Positions 25,366-32,934 of a stretch of 49,300 nt of DNA are shown one piece after another. The stretch comes from Sporolactobacillus sp. THM7-7 (GTDB lineage Bacteria > Bacillota > Bacilli > Bacillales > Sporolactobacillaceae): positions 1 through 49,300 of the forward strand of contig NZ_SEMB01000024.1 of assembly GCF_004153225.1 (NCBI RefSeq). The letters are read 5' to 3'. Position numbers and translations under genes: made by a program. Below the pieces are notes generated by a model. It was not told the DNA's origin. It made no database searches and saw nothing but the letters and a program-made list of their open reading frames with translations. The stretch's first letter is position 1. Every line of letters begins with the position of its first letter.

Positions 25366-26304
25366 CTATTGTACTTTTCCTTTTCTGAATGCTTTTTTAT
25401 TTGCATACATGACGGAATCTGCTCTTGCAATCAGTTCATGGATGGTCTGTCCATCCTTTGGAAAAAGGCTGGTACCAATGCTCAGTGACAGGCCGACTTG
25501 ACATCCATCGTAAATCAGAAAACTCTGCCTGTCGGACAGAAGCCGGTCAGAAACGATTTGAAAATCCTCAAATGTTTGAATATCGGGAAGAAGGACGAGG
25601 AATTCATCGCCCCCGTACCGGCAGACAATATCGTTTTTACGTGTCGACTCCGTCAGAAAACTCGCCACCCGCGTCATTACCTGATCGCCAACATGGTGCC
25701 CGTACGTGTCATTAATGCCCTTAAATTCATTCACATCGACGAACATCAGACCCAGCATAGTGCCGCTCTGCTTCGCCAGCGTTAAATACTTTTCGGCCAG
25801 CTTATCAAACAGAGCCCGGTTAGCCACTCCGGTCAGATTATCGTAATACGCTAGTTTTTTTATCACCTTCTCTTTCTGCTTTAGCCGCTTATTCAGCAGA
25901 GACAGCTGTCTTACATAATTCCGGAGCTGACTGATACGTAGGAATTGGCCGGTTACATCAATAAATTCCAGAAGAATCGCTGCCTGACCGTCGCCGGTCA
26001 CCCGATTCATGTTTAAATTAACCCGATAATGCTTGCTGACCATATAGCGATGCATCGCAGCCGAAAAAAACACCGGCCTCCCGTCGGTAATGATTTGTTT
26101 CGCTGCCTGGTAAAAATAATTTTTATCCAGTTCCGGAAGAACCTTTCCGACGGTCAATCCGATGACTTCTTCCTTCTTCTTACCCCCGGTCAGCTTCTCC
26201 ATAAATGGATTCCAATGGATAATCTTCAAGTCGCTTGTTACAATCACGATACCTTCGTTAATATTGTTCAGTACGCTTGATAAAATTGAATCCATAACCC
26301 TCAT
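25366..26304 (-). CDS. PAS-GGDEF diguanylate cyclase
   Basis: A 312-residue cytosolic protein. A PAS domain at about 8-130 (NNINEGIVIVTSDLKIIHWNP) is followed by a short coiled coil (about 125-150) and a GGDEF domain (about 150-310). The active-site loop is intact, RYGGDEF, and the inhibitory I-site RxxD (RKND) lies five residues upstream, so it should make c-di-GMP from two GTP and be product-inhibited. No EAL domain is present. Its start overlaps the CheC stop by 4 bp (ATGA), so the three genes are translationally coupled. The PAS ligand is unknown. It is the output gene of the operon and ends at the hairpin near 25300. Confidence 0.93.
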   Translation of the reverse strand: MRVMDSILSSVLNNINEGIVIVTSDLKIIHWNPFMEKLTGGKKKEEVIGLTVGKVLPELDKNYFYQAAKQIITDGRPVFFSAAMHRYMVSKHYRVNLNMNRVTGDGQAAILLEFIDVTGQFLRISQLRNYVRQLSLLNKRLKQKEKVIKKLAYYDNLTGVANRALFDKLAEKYLTLAKQSGTMLGLMFVDVNEFKGINDTYGHHVGDQVMTRVASFLTESTRKNDIVCRYGGDEFLVLLPDIQTFEDFQIVSDRLLSDRQSFLIYDGCQVGLSLSIGTSLFPKDGQTIHELIARADSVMYANKKAFRKGKVQ

Positions 26305-26924
26305 CTTCCATGAAACACTCCATCTATGGCGTTCAATATATCTTCCAGTGATTTCAAAGTCATATTAACAACAATTGCCCCTTCAATTTCCGTTCCTTCA
26401 ATATCGAAAGTGATCATAATGATCAGAATCAATCGATATTCATAGTCGCTCATAAAATGCTCTGCCCGGGCATGATCAAGGACACACACCTCAGGCAATG
26501 TGTAGGTAACCGGGATACGAATCATATTGCTCAACTCACCGATAATCGCGTTTAACACAATATTGCCGACTTCTTTGATCGTGTCATAATCGATATCGGT
26601 GAATCCCATCGTGGTCTCCGTACGCTCTTCGTGAAGGCACAGATCGATGAACCGATGCATCTTTTCCGCCGGGAAAATCAGGCTGACGACACCTTGGAGC
26701 TGGTGATTGAACGACATTATGGAAACCATGACAGCCCCCGAAGCGACCTGGCTGAGAAACTTTTCCAGTTCCCTTCTTCCTGGTCCGATATCGAGAATTT
26801 TAACACTAGGGACGTTTAATACTATTTTTTTATCAATAATGTCGGACAGCGTTCCTGCGGCCTGCCCGACACCAATATTAAACAATTCTTTCAGAATATC
26901 TTCTCTGCTGTCTTTTTCGGTCAC
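26301..26924 (-). CDS. CheC-family chemotaxis phosphatase
   Basis: A 207-residue CheC/CheX/FliY-type protein. Two copies of the phosphatase helix are visible: LKELFNIGVGQAAGTL near residue 12, and IKEVGNIVLNAIIGELSNM near residue 115. Each has the ExxN pair that dephosphorylates CheY~P, so both active sites look intact. In B. subtilis CheC works with CheD on CheY; no cheD is visible here. The GTG at 26924 overlaps the CheY-like stop by 4 bp. Its partner is presumably the adjacent response regulator, and the DGC is the next gene. A structural rather than enzymatic role cannot be excluded. Confidence 0.88.
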   Translation of the reverse strand: MTEKDSREDILKELFNIGVGQAAGTLSDIIDKKIVLNVPSVKILDIGPGRRELEKFLSQVASGAVMVSIMSFNHQLQGVVSLIFPAEKMHRFIDLCLHEERTETTMGFTDIDYDTIKEVGNIVLNAIIGELSNMIRIPVTYTLPEVCVLDHARAEHFMSDYEYRLILIIMITFDIEGTEIEGAIVVNMTLKSLEDILNAIDGVFHGR

Positions 26925-27292
26925 CGGACATCATTCCTTATAATATCTGCAATCTCTTTAACCTTCTCTTCATTCAGCGGCTTATTGATGAAAGACAAGA
27001 CACCCATTTTGCTTACTTCGTCCTCCACACGTGTCTGGACATCCGCAGAAACAACAATAATTTTCGCCTGTCGATCCATTTCTTTGACTTTTTTAATCAA
27101 ATCCTGCCCCCGTAGCTTCGGCATCAGCAAATCCACGATCAAGAAGTCCGGATGGCCACTCCTGAACTTGTTCACCCCTTCTTCACCATCACTCGCAAAA
27201 TCAAACCGTACATCGTCCAGGCTACGCTCTATCAGCGAAGCAGTTACTTTTTGCGCAAACTTTGAGTCATCGACGATCAGTATTTTTACCAT
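26921..27292 (-). CDS. Stand-alone CheY-like response regulator
   Basis: A 123-residue single receiver domain. The acidic pair of VDDSKF, phospho-acceptor Asp in LIVDLLMP, the Ser of VVSADV and the Lys of NKPL are all present, so it should be phosphorylated and switch. There is no output domain. Its kinase is not in the window; CheA or an orphan kinase could serve. It is the first gene of a tight operon with a CheC phosphatase and a diguanylate cyclase, which suggests that a phospho-signal is tuned by CheC and passed to c-di-GMP. The ATG at 27292 follows AAAGGGACC. Confidence 0.9.
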   Translation of the reverse strand: MVKILIVDDSKFAQKVTASLIERSLDDVRFDFASDGEEGVNKFRSGHPDFLIVDLLMPKLRGQDLIKKVKEMDRQAKIIVVSADVQTRVEDEVSKMGVLSFINKPLNEEKVKEIADIIRNDVR

Positions 27293-27741
27293 AATTTCCG
27301 GTCCCTTTCATCCCGTTTTTCATCAGGCATTCAAACGGCCATTTCCGCTGGCATTTCCTACTATCGTAATAAAACATTCATACTTTCGGCAATGCATCTC
27401 ACATCATCTTTTCTTCCAATTATTGCAAATAAAACTCGGCAAAACTAAGTTATGACATCTAAGTCTTAATCCCAACGAAGTTTTTATAAATTTCCGACAT
27501 TATAAAATAGAGACAAAAAACGGGGCACCTCACGTACAAATTGAGCCCACGAAACACTCTATTCTATTTGACATATGACTAAGGTCCCTTTGTTCCTTAA
27601 TTATACGAAAACCCAGAGAAAATACAATACATCAAGTGTTGTTTTTGTCATATTTAGCGGTTTTTTTCAGGAGATTATTATATTTTTCTAAGAAAATCTG
27701 TGATTTTAGATCTTCATGAGCCTCTCTCAAAGGCGGAGATA

Positions 27742-27828
27742 ATGATGAAAAACGATAAAGAGGCAGGTCGCGAAGGTATTAAAAGGATTGTAAAACTCAA
27801 ATCAAAAATCTCGGAAGTTAAAGCTTAG
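27742..27828 (+). CDS. Possible 28-aa basic peptide ORF
   Basis: ATG ATG at 27742 follows AAAGGCGGAG at a short but usable distance and opens a 28-codon frame ending TAG at 27826-27828. The product is strongly basic and helix-prone (Lys/Arg/Glu-rich) with no recognised family. It lies 700 bp upstream of the com genes. No promoter is clear, so it may be chance. Confidence 0.3.
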   Translation: MMKNDKEAGREGIKRIVKLKSKISEVKA

Positions 27829-27833
27829 TTAAA

Positions 27834-27950
27834 TATATCCGTTGTCAGTATAGGTTATCAGTCGTTAAAGCTTATCAGCCATCAGCGCGAGTTATCAGCC
27901 GTTAGCTAAAAATATCAGTCGTCAGCGCGACTTATCAGTCCTTATCTCAG
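27834..27950. repeat. Second TATCAG 20-bp repeat array
   Basis: Units at 27871, 27891, 27911 and 27931 keep an exact 20-bp period with the core TATCAGYCGTYAGC. Two degenerate, slightly shorter units (27834-27870) precede them. Same family and same plus-strand orientation as the array at 16011-16110. It lies just past the terminator of a minus-strand gene. Confidence 0.88.
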
Positions 27951-27985
27951 GATTTACGTGTTCACAAATTTCCTAAACAATAAAA

Positions 27986-28022
27986 AAAGCTCACCCGACC
28001 CTATGGAACAAGCGAACTTTCT
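27986..28022 (-). terminator. Rho-independent terminator of the 28025 gene
   Basis: On the minus strand AAAGTTCGCTTG pairs with CGGGTGAGCTTT (12 bp, four G-U pairs), followed by TTTTTTT. It lies directly after the stop codon. Confidence 0.75.
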
Positions 28023-28024
28023 TT

Positions 28025-28264
28025 TTATCTACCCTTATATCTTTTTCGTAAATAACGGTTATGATTCGCCAGTGTGTCCTTATTTTGCAGGATGATCACA
28101 CCTTTTTTCCGCGCCGCCTCCCTGATCAGCTTCAGTTCTTGATGCATGGCTTTGGACAATTCCCCGTTTTCAATATTGACTTTTATAAAGAAATACAGGG
28201 ACGACAAGTAACGTGTTGAAAAATTATCATAAGAAGTTATCGTGATCCTCTCCCATCCACTCAT
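28025..28264 (-). CDS. Small helical-hairpin protein, paralogue flanking the com locus (copy 1)
   Basis: A 79-residue protein of unknown family. From about residue 10 to 58 it is clearly homologous to the product of 32435-32632: both share SYD/TYD, a Tyr-rich first helix, NIE.G.L..AM, and the nearly identical ELxLIREAARKKG. Two amphipathic helices joined by a short Gly turn are predicted by eye. The first helix resembles Sda, the kinase-inhibitory hairpin of sporulation, but this is inference. A basic C-terminal tail (about 58-79) is unique to this copy. The ATG at 28264 abuts GAGGA, so the true start is uncertain. It is transcribed divergently from comX and ends at its own terminator. Confidence 0.75.
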   Translation of the reverse strand: MSGWERITITSYDNFSTRYLSSLYFFIKVNIENGELSKAMHQELKLIREAARKKGVIILQNKDTLANHNRYLRKRYKGR

Positions 28265-28538
28265 TCCTCTGGAACTTTTTAGAAACAGCTAAGGAGACTG
28301 CGGGTCGAATTTGATGATGAACACATTTGTTAAAGAGACAAGCACCCAAATCTGGCCTTCTCATATATACTTATTCTCCCTATTTGTTAAATATACTAAA
28401 ATTCATGTTTTTTTATATCCGTATTTCCCGCAAAAAAGCTTTTAAAAAAATAAATTTTTTTGTAGAAAATAAAGGAAAAAACAATATCAATGTAGAATTG
28501 TTGAATTATACACCACTAAAAACCAGGAGGTAAGGAGA

Positions 28539-28703
28539 ATGAACCAGAAACTTTGGGAAGTCATCAAGCTTTTTTCCGGCAAAGAGGAAATCGGACCTGC
28601 TGAAATGGCCATCGCTAGAGAACGCCTAACGCCGGATGTTTTTGCCGTGTTTAAGGAACAAATGGAGAAAGGGATCAGAAGTAAAAGTATCCAATGGTTA
28701 TAA
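28539..28703 (+). CDS. comX: ComX pheromone precursor
   Basis: A 54-residue pre-peptide. The start ATG at 28539 follows GGAGGTAAGGAG. Like ComX pre-pheromones it is about 55 residues with an amphipathic N-terminal helix and a variable C-terminus carrying one Trp, here penultimate (Trp53 in SIQWL). In the family, ComQ prenylates that Trp and a C-terminal fragment of 5-10 residues is released as the signal. Assignment rests on size, the C-terminal Trp and strict linkage to comQ, comP and comA, because ComX sequences hardly align. Unusually it precedes comQ: its last codons overlap the comQ start by 10 bp. It is AT-rich compared with the flanks. A second internal Trp (Trp6) is unlikely to be modified. 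Confidence 0.85.
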   Translation: MNQKLWEVIKLFSGKEEIGPAEMAIARERLTPDVFAVFKEQMEKGIRSKSIQWL

Positions 28704-29662
28704 AGAGAAAAGAAAGCAATATAAAATTTGAGATAAGCAGTTTTCTTCTCCAATACCTACAGCATAGTAAATGGGACATAAAGATGAGAAACTCAGTTTC
28801 TTCCCTCTTACACAAAGAAGGGAAGCTTTTTAATGCTCAATCTCATTTTACATGGAGTGAATTCTCCTACTATGTATTTTCTCTGTCGAAAAACAACAAG
28901 ACAGACGAAGAGAAAAAAATTGCTTGTTCAGCCGCTGTTGAACTTCTTATTTTAGCAACCGATATTATTGATGATATAACCGATCAAGATTTTGCCAACG
29001 AATCCAGTATGTTGTCCAAATTAACCATTTCAGAAGCGCTTACTATTTCGAATACATTATTGATGGAATCTTTTTCATTAATTATCAATTACTCAGATGC
29101 ATGCAACCTCGAAAAATATAAAAGCATGATTAATAATTTAAGAACAGCTGCTTTTGGGCAATGGAAAGATTTGTTGTTTGTCATTAGTAAACATGTACCC
29201 TCAGAGGCTGATTATTTTGCTTTAATTGATCAGAAATCTGTACCGTTAATTCGACTAGTTTTTGAAATGAGTAAGCTTACAAATGATACGATACGGGAAA
29301 ATATTCCTAGATATATTGGTTACTCAGGCCAGCTGAAAAACGACGCCAGAGATATTCTCCTTGAATCCAAAAGCGATTTAATCCACCAAAAAGCGACCCT
29401 CCCCTTAATAAAGGCCATTGAATTTAGCCAGGAAAAAGATCAAGGATGGTTGCTCAAACAGATGAACCGTCTGAATTCTTCTGAAAACAACACTGATCTG
29501 CTCAACAACATTCGGTGTTATATTACCCAAACAGGGGCTATTGATTATTGTTTCATTCTTTCTAAAGTATATATGAACAAAGCCACTCATCTTCTTAGGC
29601 GTTCAATGGATTATAATGAAGAATACGTTGAGCAATTAATAGGTATTTTGGAAGGTGATTAG
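28694..29662 (+). CDS. comQ: ComQ isoprenyl transferase
   Basis: A 322-residue member of the isoprenyl-diphosphate-synthase fold dedicated to ComX. The first Asp-rich motif appears in ATDIIDDITDQDF (about 92-104). The second, degenerate motif appears in GQLKNDARDIL (about 215-226), matching the QxxND..D pattern of ComQ. It should attach a geranyl or farnesyl group to the Trp of ComX and assist export or processing. The ATG at 28694 overlaps the comX stop, and no good Shine-Dalgarno lies at normal distance, so translational coupling to comX is likely. comP starts 1 nt after the comQ stop. Codon use is AT-rich (roughly 35% GC by eye) relative to neighbours. Confidence 0.9.
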   Translation: MVIKRKESNIKFEISSFLLQYLQHSKWDIKMRNSVSSLLHKEGKLFNAQSHFTWSEFSYYVFSLSKNNKTDEEKKIACSAAVELLILATDIIDDITDQDFANESSMLSKLTISEALTISNTLLMESFSLIINYSDACNLEKYKSMINNLRTAAFGQWKDLLFVISKHVPSEADYFALIDQKSVPLIRLVFEMSKLTNDTIRENIPRYIGYSGQLKNDARDILLESKSDLIHQKATLPLIKAIEFSQEKDQGWLLKQMNRLNSSENNTDLLNNIRCYITQTGAIDYCFILSKVYMNKATHLLRRSMDYNEEYVEQLIGILEGD

Positions 29663-29663
29663 T

Positions 29664-31778
29664 GTGAAAAAAAGTATCTTCCATTACATCTTGTCGATAT
29701 TTTTTATAGTGGTAAATATTTATTTTTTATTAAAAATTTTTGCCATCCGCACGTCAGATTACTTCTTAAGTCAGGTAACTTCTATAAATTACTATTATTC
29801 TCTACTTATTATTGGCTTTTTCTTTGTCACTATGGGTTTTCTTTGTTACTTGAAGAAAACAAACTCGATCGTTATGAGAACCTTTTTATATCTTATGTAT
29901 TCATTAGGATTTGCCATCACTCTTTCACTGCCTTCAGGTCTTGAAATATCTCCAGGTAGAGAAATTGAAATGATTGCAGCAAGTTCTTCACCCTATTTTC
30001 TAATGCTCTTTTTTGAATATTTTCCAGCTTCTTCAAAGCCCAAATGGTTTAAAAAAACTCGATCCATGATTTTATTGATATCAATTGCTATCAACTTTAT
30101 TTTTTTCAGCTCCTATTTCGTTCACTTAAATCATCATCAGGCAATCATAGAGATTGTCAGAACTACAGTTATTACTAATATATTCTTGTCTTTGATTGCC
30201 TGCATTGTGTTAACCTATTTACACTTAAAATCGAACTCTAATAAAGTAAAAAATCAACTGTCCGTGCTAATAGGAAGCTTAGTCTTATCTTTCTTGCCCG
30301 TTTTATTTTTCAGCCTTATTCCGGAAATATTTTTTCAAACACCTGGAATTCCATTTTACTACAGTTCAATCAGTATTAGTTTCTTCCCGATCGCTCTGGC
30401 TTACCTGCTGACAAAACAAGAGATCATCGACATAAAGATAAGGCTCAAAGTTTTGCTTTTTGAAGCGGTCACATTCATTTTTACATTTTTTATCGTTAAT
30501 GCGATCTTTTCTCTCTTTTTCAAACTGGATCGAACGATTGCTTTTCAGATCAGCATTTTAGTAATTGTGCTGCTTCTGGCCTACCATCTGGCCCAAAAAA
30601 TATTCAGTCCGCTGATGATCCGAAAATGGACCGATAAGGCCCAGAACATACAGAAAGAAAAGATGACGATTCTGCAAAAGATGCTTCAGGGACAGCATCT
30701 GAATTCCTGTGCGCGGCTCATTATCCGTTTAATTCATGAGACGATCGATATTAATGGTACCTGTTTAATCTGGAGGGTGAAGCGGATTCCGCGGATGCTT
30801 CATCAGACCGGCATTTTCGAAAGTGCCGATCTTGCAAACAGACTGATTCATCTTCTGAATAACAGGAAGTACGAACAACTTAAAGAAGAAAAACTACATG
30901 TTTTTTCACTCGGAAACAGCGACTACCAAAGAGGATGGATCGTGATTGGCCAGAAAACGAACGGAACAAAGCTTGAAAAAAGTGAACTCTTATTATTGGA
31001 AAAAATCCAATCTGATGCACTAGAATTGTTAACAAGTACAGAAGCCCTCTCTCAGATCGGAAGAAAATTAAGAAAATCACAAAGCCGGTTCCTTTCGCAA
31101 GAACAGTTTAACCGCGCCCTTCTCGATGATCGGGAAGAAGAAAAAAGAAAATTATCGATTTTCCTTCATGACGAAGTGCTGCAGAACATCATCCTGCTCG
31201 CTAACAAAGTCGACGCGCTGCACACGGAAAAAATGATCGACAACAAAGCTTATCTCGAAATGAAAGAGCTGTTAATGAACAACATTTATGAAATCCGGGA
31301 AATGTCCCGCGAGCTGCACCCTTTTATGGTCGAGGATCTGGGGCTGGAACAAAGTCTTCAGGCATTGAAAAGGAAACTGCAGAATAACTATAACGTCATT
31401 ATCCGGACGACTTTCCATCTGAAGCTGAAAATGATCTCCAAGAAGCTCTCTGTACAAGTGTACCGTATTATAAAGGAACTCTTGCATAATGCGGTCAAGC
31501 ATTCGTCTTCTCCCGTTATTCTTCTTTCGCTGACCGATTCAGTACATTTTTTAACGATTCACGTTGAGGATCAGGGAAAAGGGTTTGAACTGCCAGGAAG
31601 TTTGTCAGGAATGACTAAAGACAATCATCTCGGATTGATGACCGTTCAAAAGCGGGTCAACCAGCTGGATGGTGTGTTCGATATTCAATCTGAACGAGGC
31701 CGGGGCACATCGATAACGATTACCCTTCCTCTGGAACGGAGTGATAATCATGAGTATCAGCGTCTTGTTAGTCGATGA
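29664..31778 (+). CDS. comP: ComP membrane sensor histidine kinase
   Basis: A 704-residue sensor kinase. The first 320 or so residues hold about eight or more hydrophobic helices with short loops, the pheromone-sensing part. A linker/GAF-like region follows (about 330-480). Then come a HisKA_3 dimerisation domain with phospho-His near 502 in FLHDEVLQN, and an HATPase_c domain with N-box HNAVKHS (about 607), GKGFELPG and a C-terminal GRGTSITITLPL. This is the NarL/DegS-type kinase class of ComP. The GTG at 29664 is 8 nt behind GAAGG and directly follows comQ. The gene is a composition mosaic: AT-rich to about 30400-30600, then normal. The end overlaps comA by 29 bp. Substrate: the ComA-like regulator. 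Confidence 0.92.
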   Translation: MKKSIFHYILSIFFIVVNIYFLLKIFAIRTSDYFLSQVTSINYYYSLLIIGFFFVTMGFLCYLKKTNSIVMRTFLYLMYSLGFAITLSLPSGLEISPGREIEMIAASSSPYFLMLFFEYFPASSKPKWFKKTRSMILLISIAINFIFFSSYFVHLNHHQAIIEIVRTTVITNIFLSLIACIVLTYLHLKSNSNKVKNQLSVLIGSLVLSFLPVLFFSLIPEIFFQTPGIPFYYSSISISFFPIALAYLLTKQEIIDIKIRLKVLLFEAVTFIFTFFIVNAIFSLFFKLDRTIAFQISILVIVLLLAYHLAQKIFSPLMIRKWTDKAQNIQKEKMTILQKMLQGQHLNSCARLIIRLIHETIDINGTCLIWRVKRIPRMLHQTGIFESADLANRLIHLLNNRKYEQLKEEKLHVFSLGNSDYQRGWIVIGQKTNGTKLEKSELLLLEKIQSDALELLTSTEALSQIGRKLRKSQSRFLSQEQFNRALLDDREEEKRKLSIFLHDEVLQNIILLANKVDALHTEKMIDNKAYLEMKELLMNNIYEIREMSRELHPFMVEDLGLEQSLQALKRKLQNNYNVIIRTTFHLKLKMISKKLSVQVYRIIKELLHNAVKHSSSPVILLSLTDSVHFLTIHVEDQGKGFELPGSLSGMTKDNHLGLMTVQKRVNQLDGVFDIQSERGRGTSITITLPLERSDNHEYQRLVSR

Positions 31779-32352
31779 TCACGTATTAATGTTAATGGGA
31801 CTGAAGGAACTGCTGGAAAAAGAGTCGGATCTGCAAGTTGAGGATGCCTTGTCCGATCCAACCGCTCTCGCATCGCGGATTAAGTTCAGCCATCCGGATG
31901 TGGCCGTTCTTGATGTACGTCTGAAGTCACAAAACGGGATTGAACTGACCCAAATGCTTAAAGAGCAATTTCCCTACCTAAAGGTGGTCCTTCTTTCCGG
32001 TTATGCTTATGACGAATATATCGAAGCCGCGATACAGGCCGGCGCGGATGCCTATGTGTCTAAAGAGAAGTCAAATACAGAACTGATCACCACCATCCGG
32101 CAAGTCTATCGGGGGAAAAAATTGTTTCCGGATGTGCATCCGGGCAGGTCCGGAGAGGCTTTAACACCTAAAGAACGGGAAATATTGGCGTTAATTGCCG
32201 ACGAGTTAACGACTGCCGAAATCAGCGATCGGTTATCCATCAGTAAAAGAACCGTTGAGTATCATATCGCCTCTATTTTGAGAAAATTGGATGCCGATTC
32301 GCGGATCGGCGCCGTGGTGAACGGAATTAAGAAAGGGTTGCTGAATGTTTAG
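31750..32352 (+). CDS. comA: ComA response regulator
   Basis: A 200-residue NarL/LuxR-type regulator. The receiver domain (1-118) has DDH near the N-terminus, phospho-acceptor Asp55 in VAVLDVRL, and Lys in the VSKEKS segment. The LuxR helix-turn-helix lies at about 137-195 (LTPKEREILALIADELTTAEISDRLSISKRTVEYH, with the recognition helix SKRTVEYHIASILRKL). It is the expected target of ComP and in Bacillus activates srfA and other genes. The ATG at 31750 lies inside comP's last codons with GGAG upstream; an in-frame GTG at 31741 is less well placed. It is the last gene of the locus. No surfactin-type genes are in the window, so its regulon is elsewhere. Confidence 0.92.
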   Translation: MSISVLLVDDHVLMLMGLKELLEKESDLQVEDALSDPTALASRIKFSHPDVAVLDVRLKSQNGIELTQMLKEQFPYLKVVLLSGYAYDEYIEAAIQAGADAYVSKEKSNTELITTIRQVYRGKKLFPDVHPGRSGEALTPKEREILALIADELTTAEISDRLSISKRTVEYHIASILRKLDADSRIGAVVNGIKKGLLNV

Positions 32353-32434
32353 CCGTTGCATGACGCTGAAAAAAGGAAGACCGAAAGGATTACAGGAACT
32401 GACGCTGCCGGGGGAATTTCTTTCGCTGAATCGA

Positions 32435-32632
32435 TCAGGACTCTTCTGGAAGATGAATGCCTTTTTTTCTTGCCGCTTCTCTGATCAGCTCCAATTCATG
32501 GGTCATGGCTTCCGTCAGTACCCCCTTCTCTATATTCTCTTCAAAAAAGCAATAAAAGGTTAACAGTTTTTCTGCCGGTAAGTCATCATAAGTCGAAATG
32601 TTTCCCACCTCAATTAAATGCCCTTTCTTCAT
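32435..32632 (-). CDS. Small helical-hairpin protein, paralogue flanking the com locus (copy 2)
   Basis: A 65-residue protein of unknown family, about half identical over 50 residues to the product of 28025-28264. After TYDD come L-x2-E-x-LL-x2-Y in helix one, NIEKGVLTEAM, and ELELIREAARKKGI in helix two. The L-x2-E-x-L-L/I-x2-Y pattern and two-helix layout resemble Sda, which binds the KinA dimerisation domain; I infer this from memory of Sda, not from a search. It converges on comA with an 82-bp gap. DNA similarity with copy 1 is also visible, in the same minus-strand orientation, so the com genes sit between two direct copies. Start choice between upstream codons is uncertain. Confidence 0.72.
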   Translation of the reverse strand: MKKGHLIEVGNISTYDDLPAEKLLTFYCFFEENIEKGVLTEAMTHELELIREAARKKGIHLPEES

Positions 32633-32934
32633 CCGGATAAAGAAGGAGAGAAGGTAAAACCCGATGATTTGGAAGGAGATTCCTTTTATTTTATCATAAA
32701 AATCTTTAAAAAAGTCTAAATATGTCGTATTTTTTCTATGGTATGCGCGCGGTATTCAATAAATTAATGCTGTCCCACAACCAATCATCGCTTTCAGCAT
32801 TGCATAAGCTAAAAAATGACAGGAGGAATGCCTCCCCCTGCCTCAGCTCTTTCTTTTTATTTATTCGTTCAAAAGATCGATTAAATTCTTTAATGGACTA
32901 TATTATAACGGATATGATTGATATAGGCCCATCC
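32633..32934. other. 300-bp intergenic region, no gene seen
   Basis: It lies between the small paralogue and the phosphoribosyltransferase gene, AT-rich at 32680-32760. Open frames on the plus strand lack a ribosome binding site. No terminator with a T-run was found for the phosphoribosyltransferase gene. Confidence 0.45.

Larger units (their letters stand above)
27293..28024. other. 730-bp region upstream of the CheY-like gene
   Basis: It holds no sizeable gene on either strand. The minus-strand promoter of the cheY-cheC-DGC operon should lie between 27293 and 27520; I found no good sigma-D match. The remainder contains one possible 28-codon ORF (27742), the second TATCAG repeat array and the terminator of the 28025 gene. 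Base composition is AT-rich around 27480-27700. Confidence 0.5.

Noticed and set aside
27293-27460. Sigma-D promoter for the cheY-cheC-DGC operon
   Set aside because: GCCGA-containing sequences exist on the minus strand, but no TAAA lies at the 15-bp spacing.
28420-28440. ComA-box half site upstream of comX (CCGCAA)
   Set aside because: The partner TTGCGG at the required 4-bp spacing is missing, so it is no better than chance.
28694-29662. General farnesyl/geranyl diphosphate synthase instead of ComQ
   Set aside because: The second Asp-rich motif is the degenerate QxxND..D form, and the gene is locked between a ComX-like ORF and comP.
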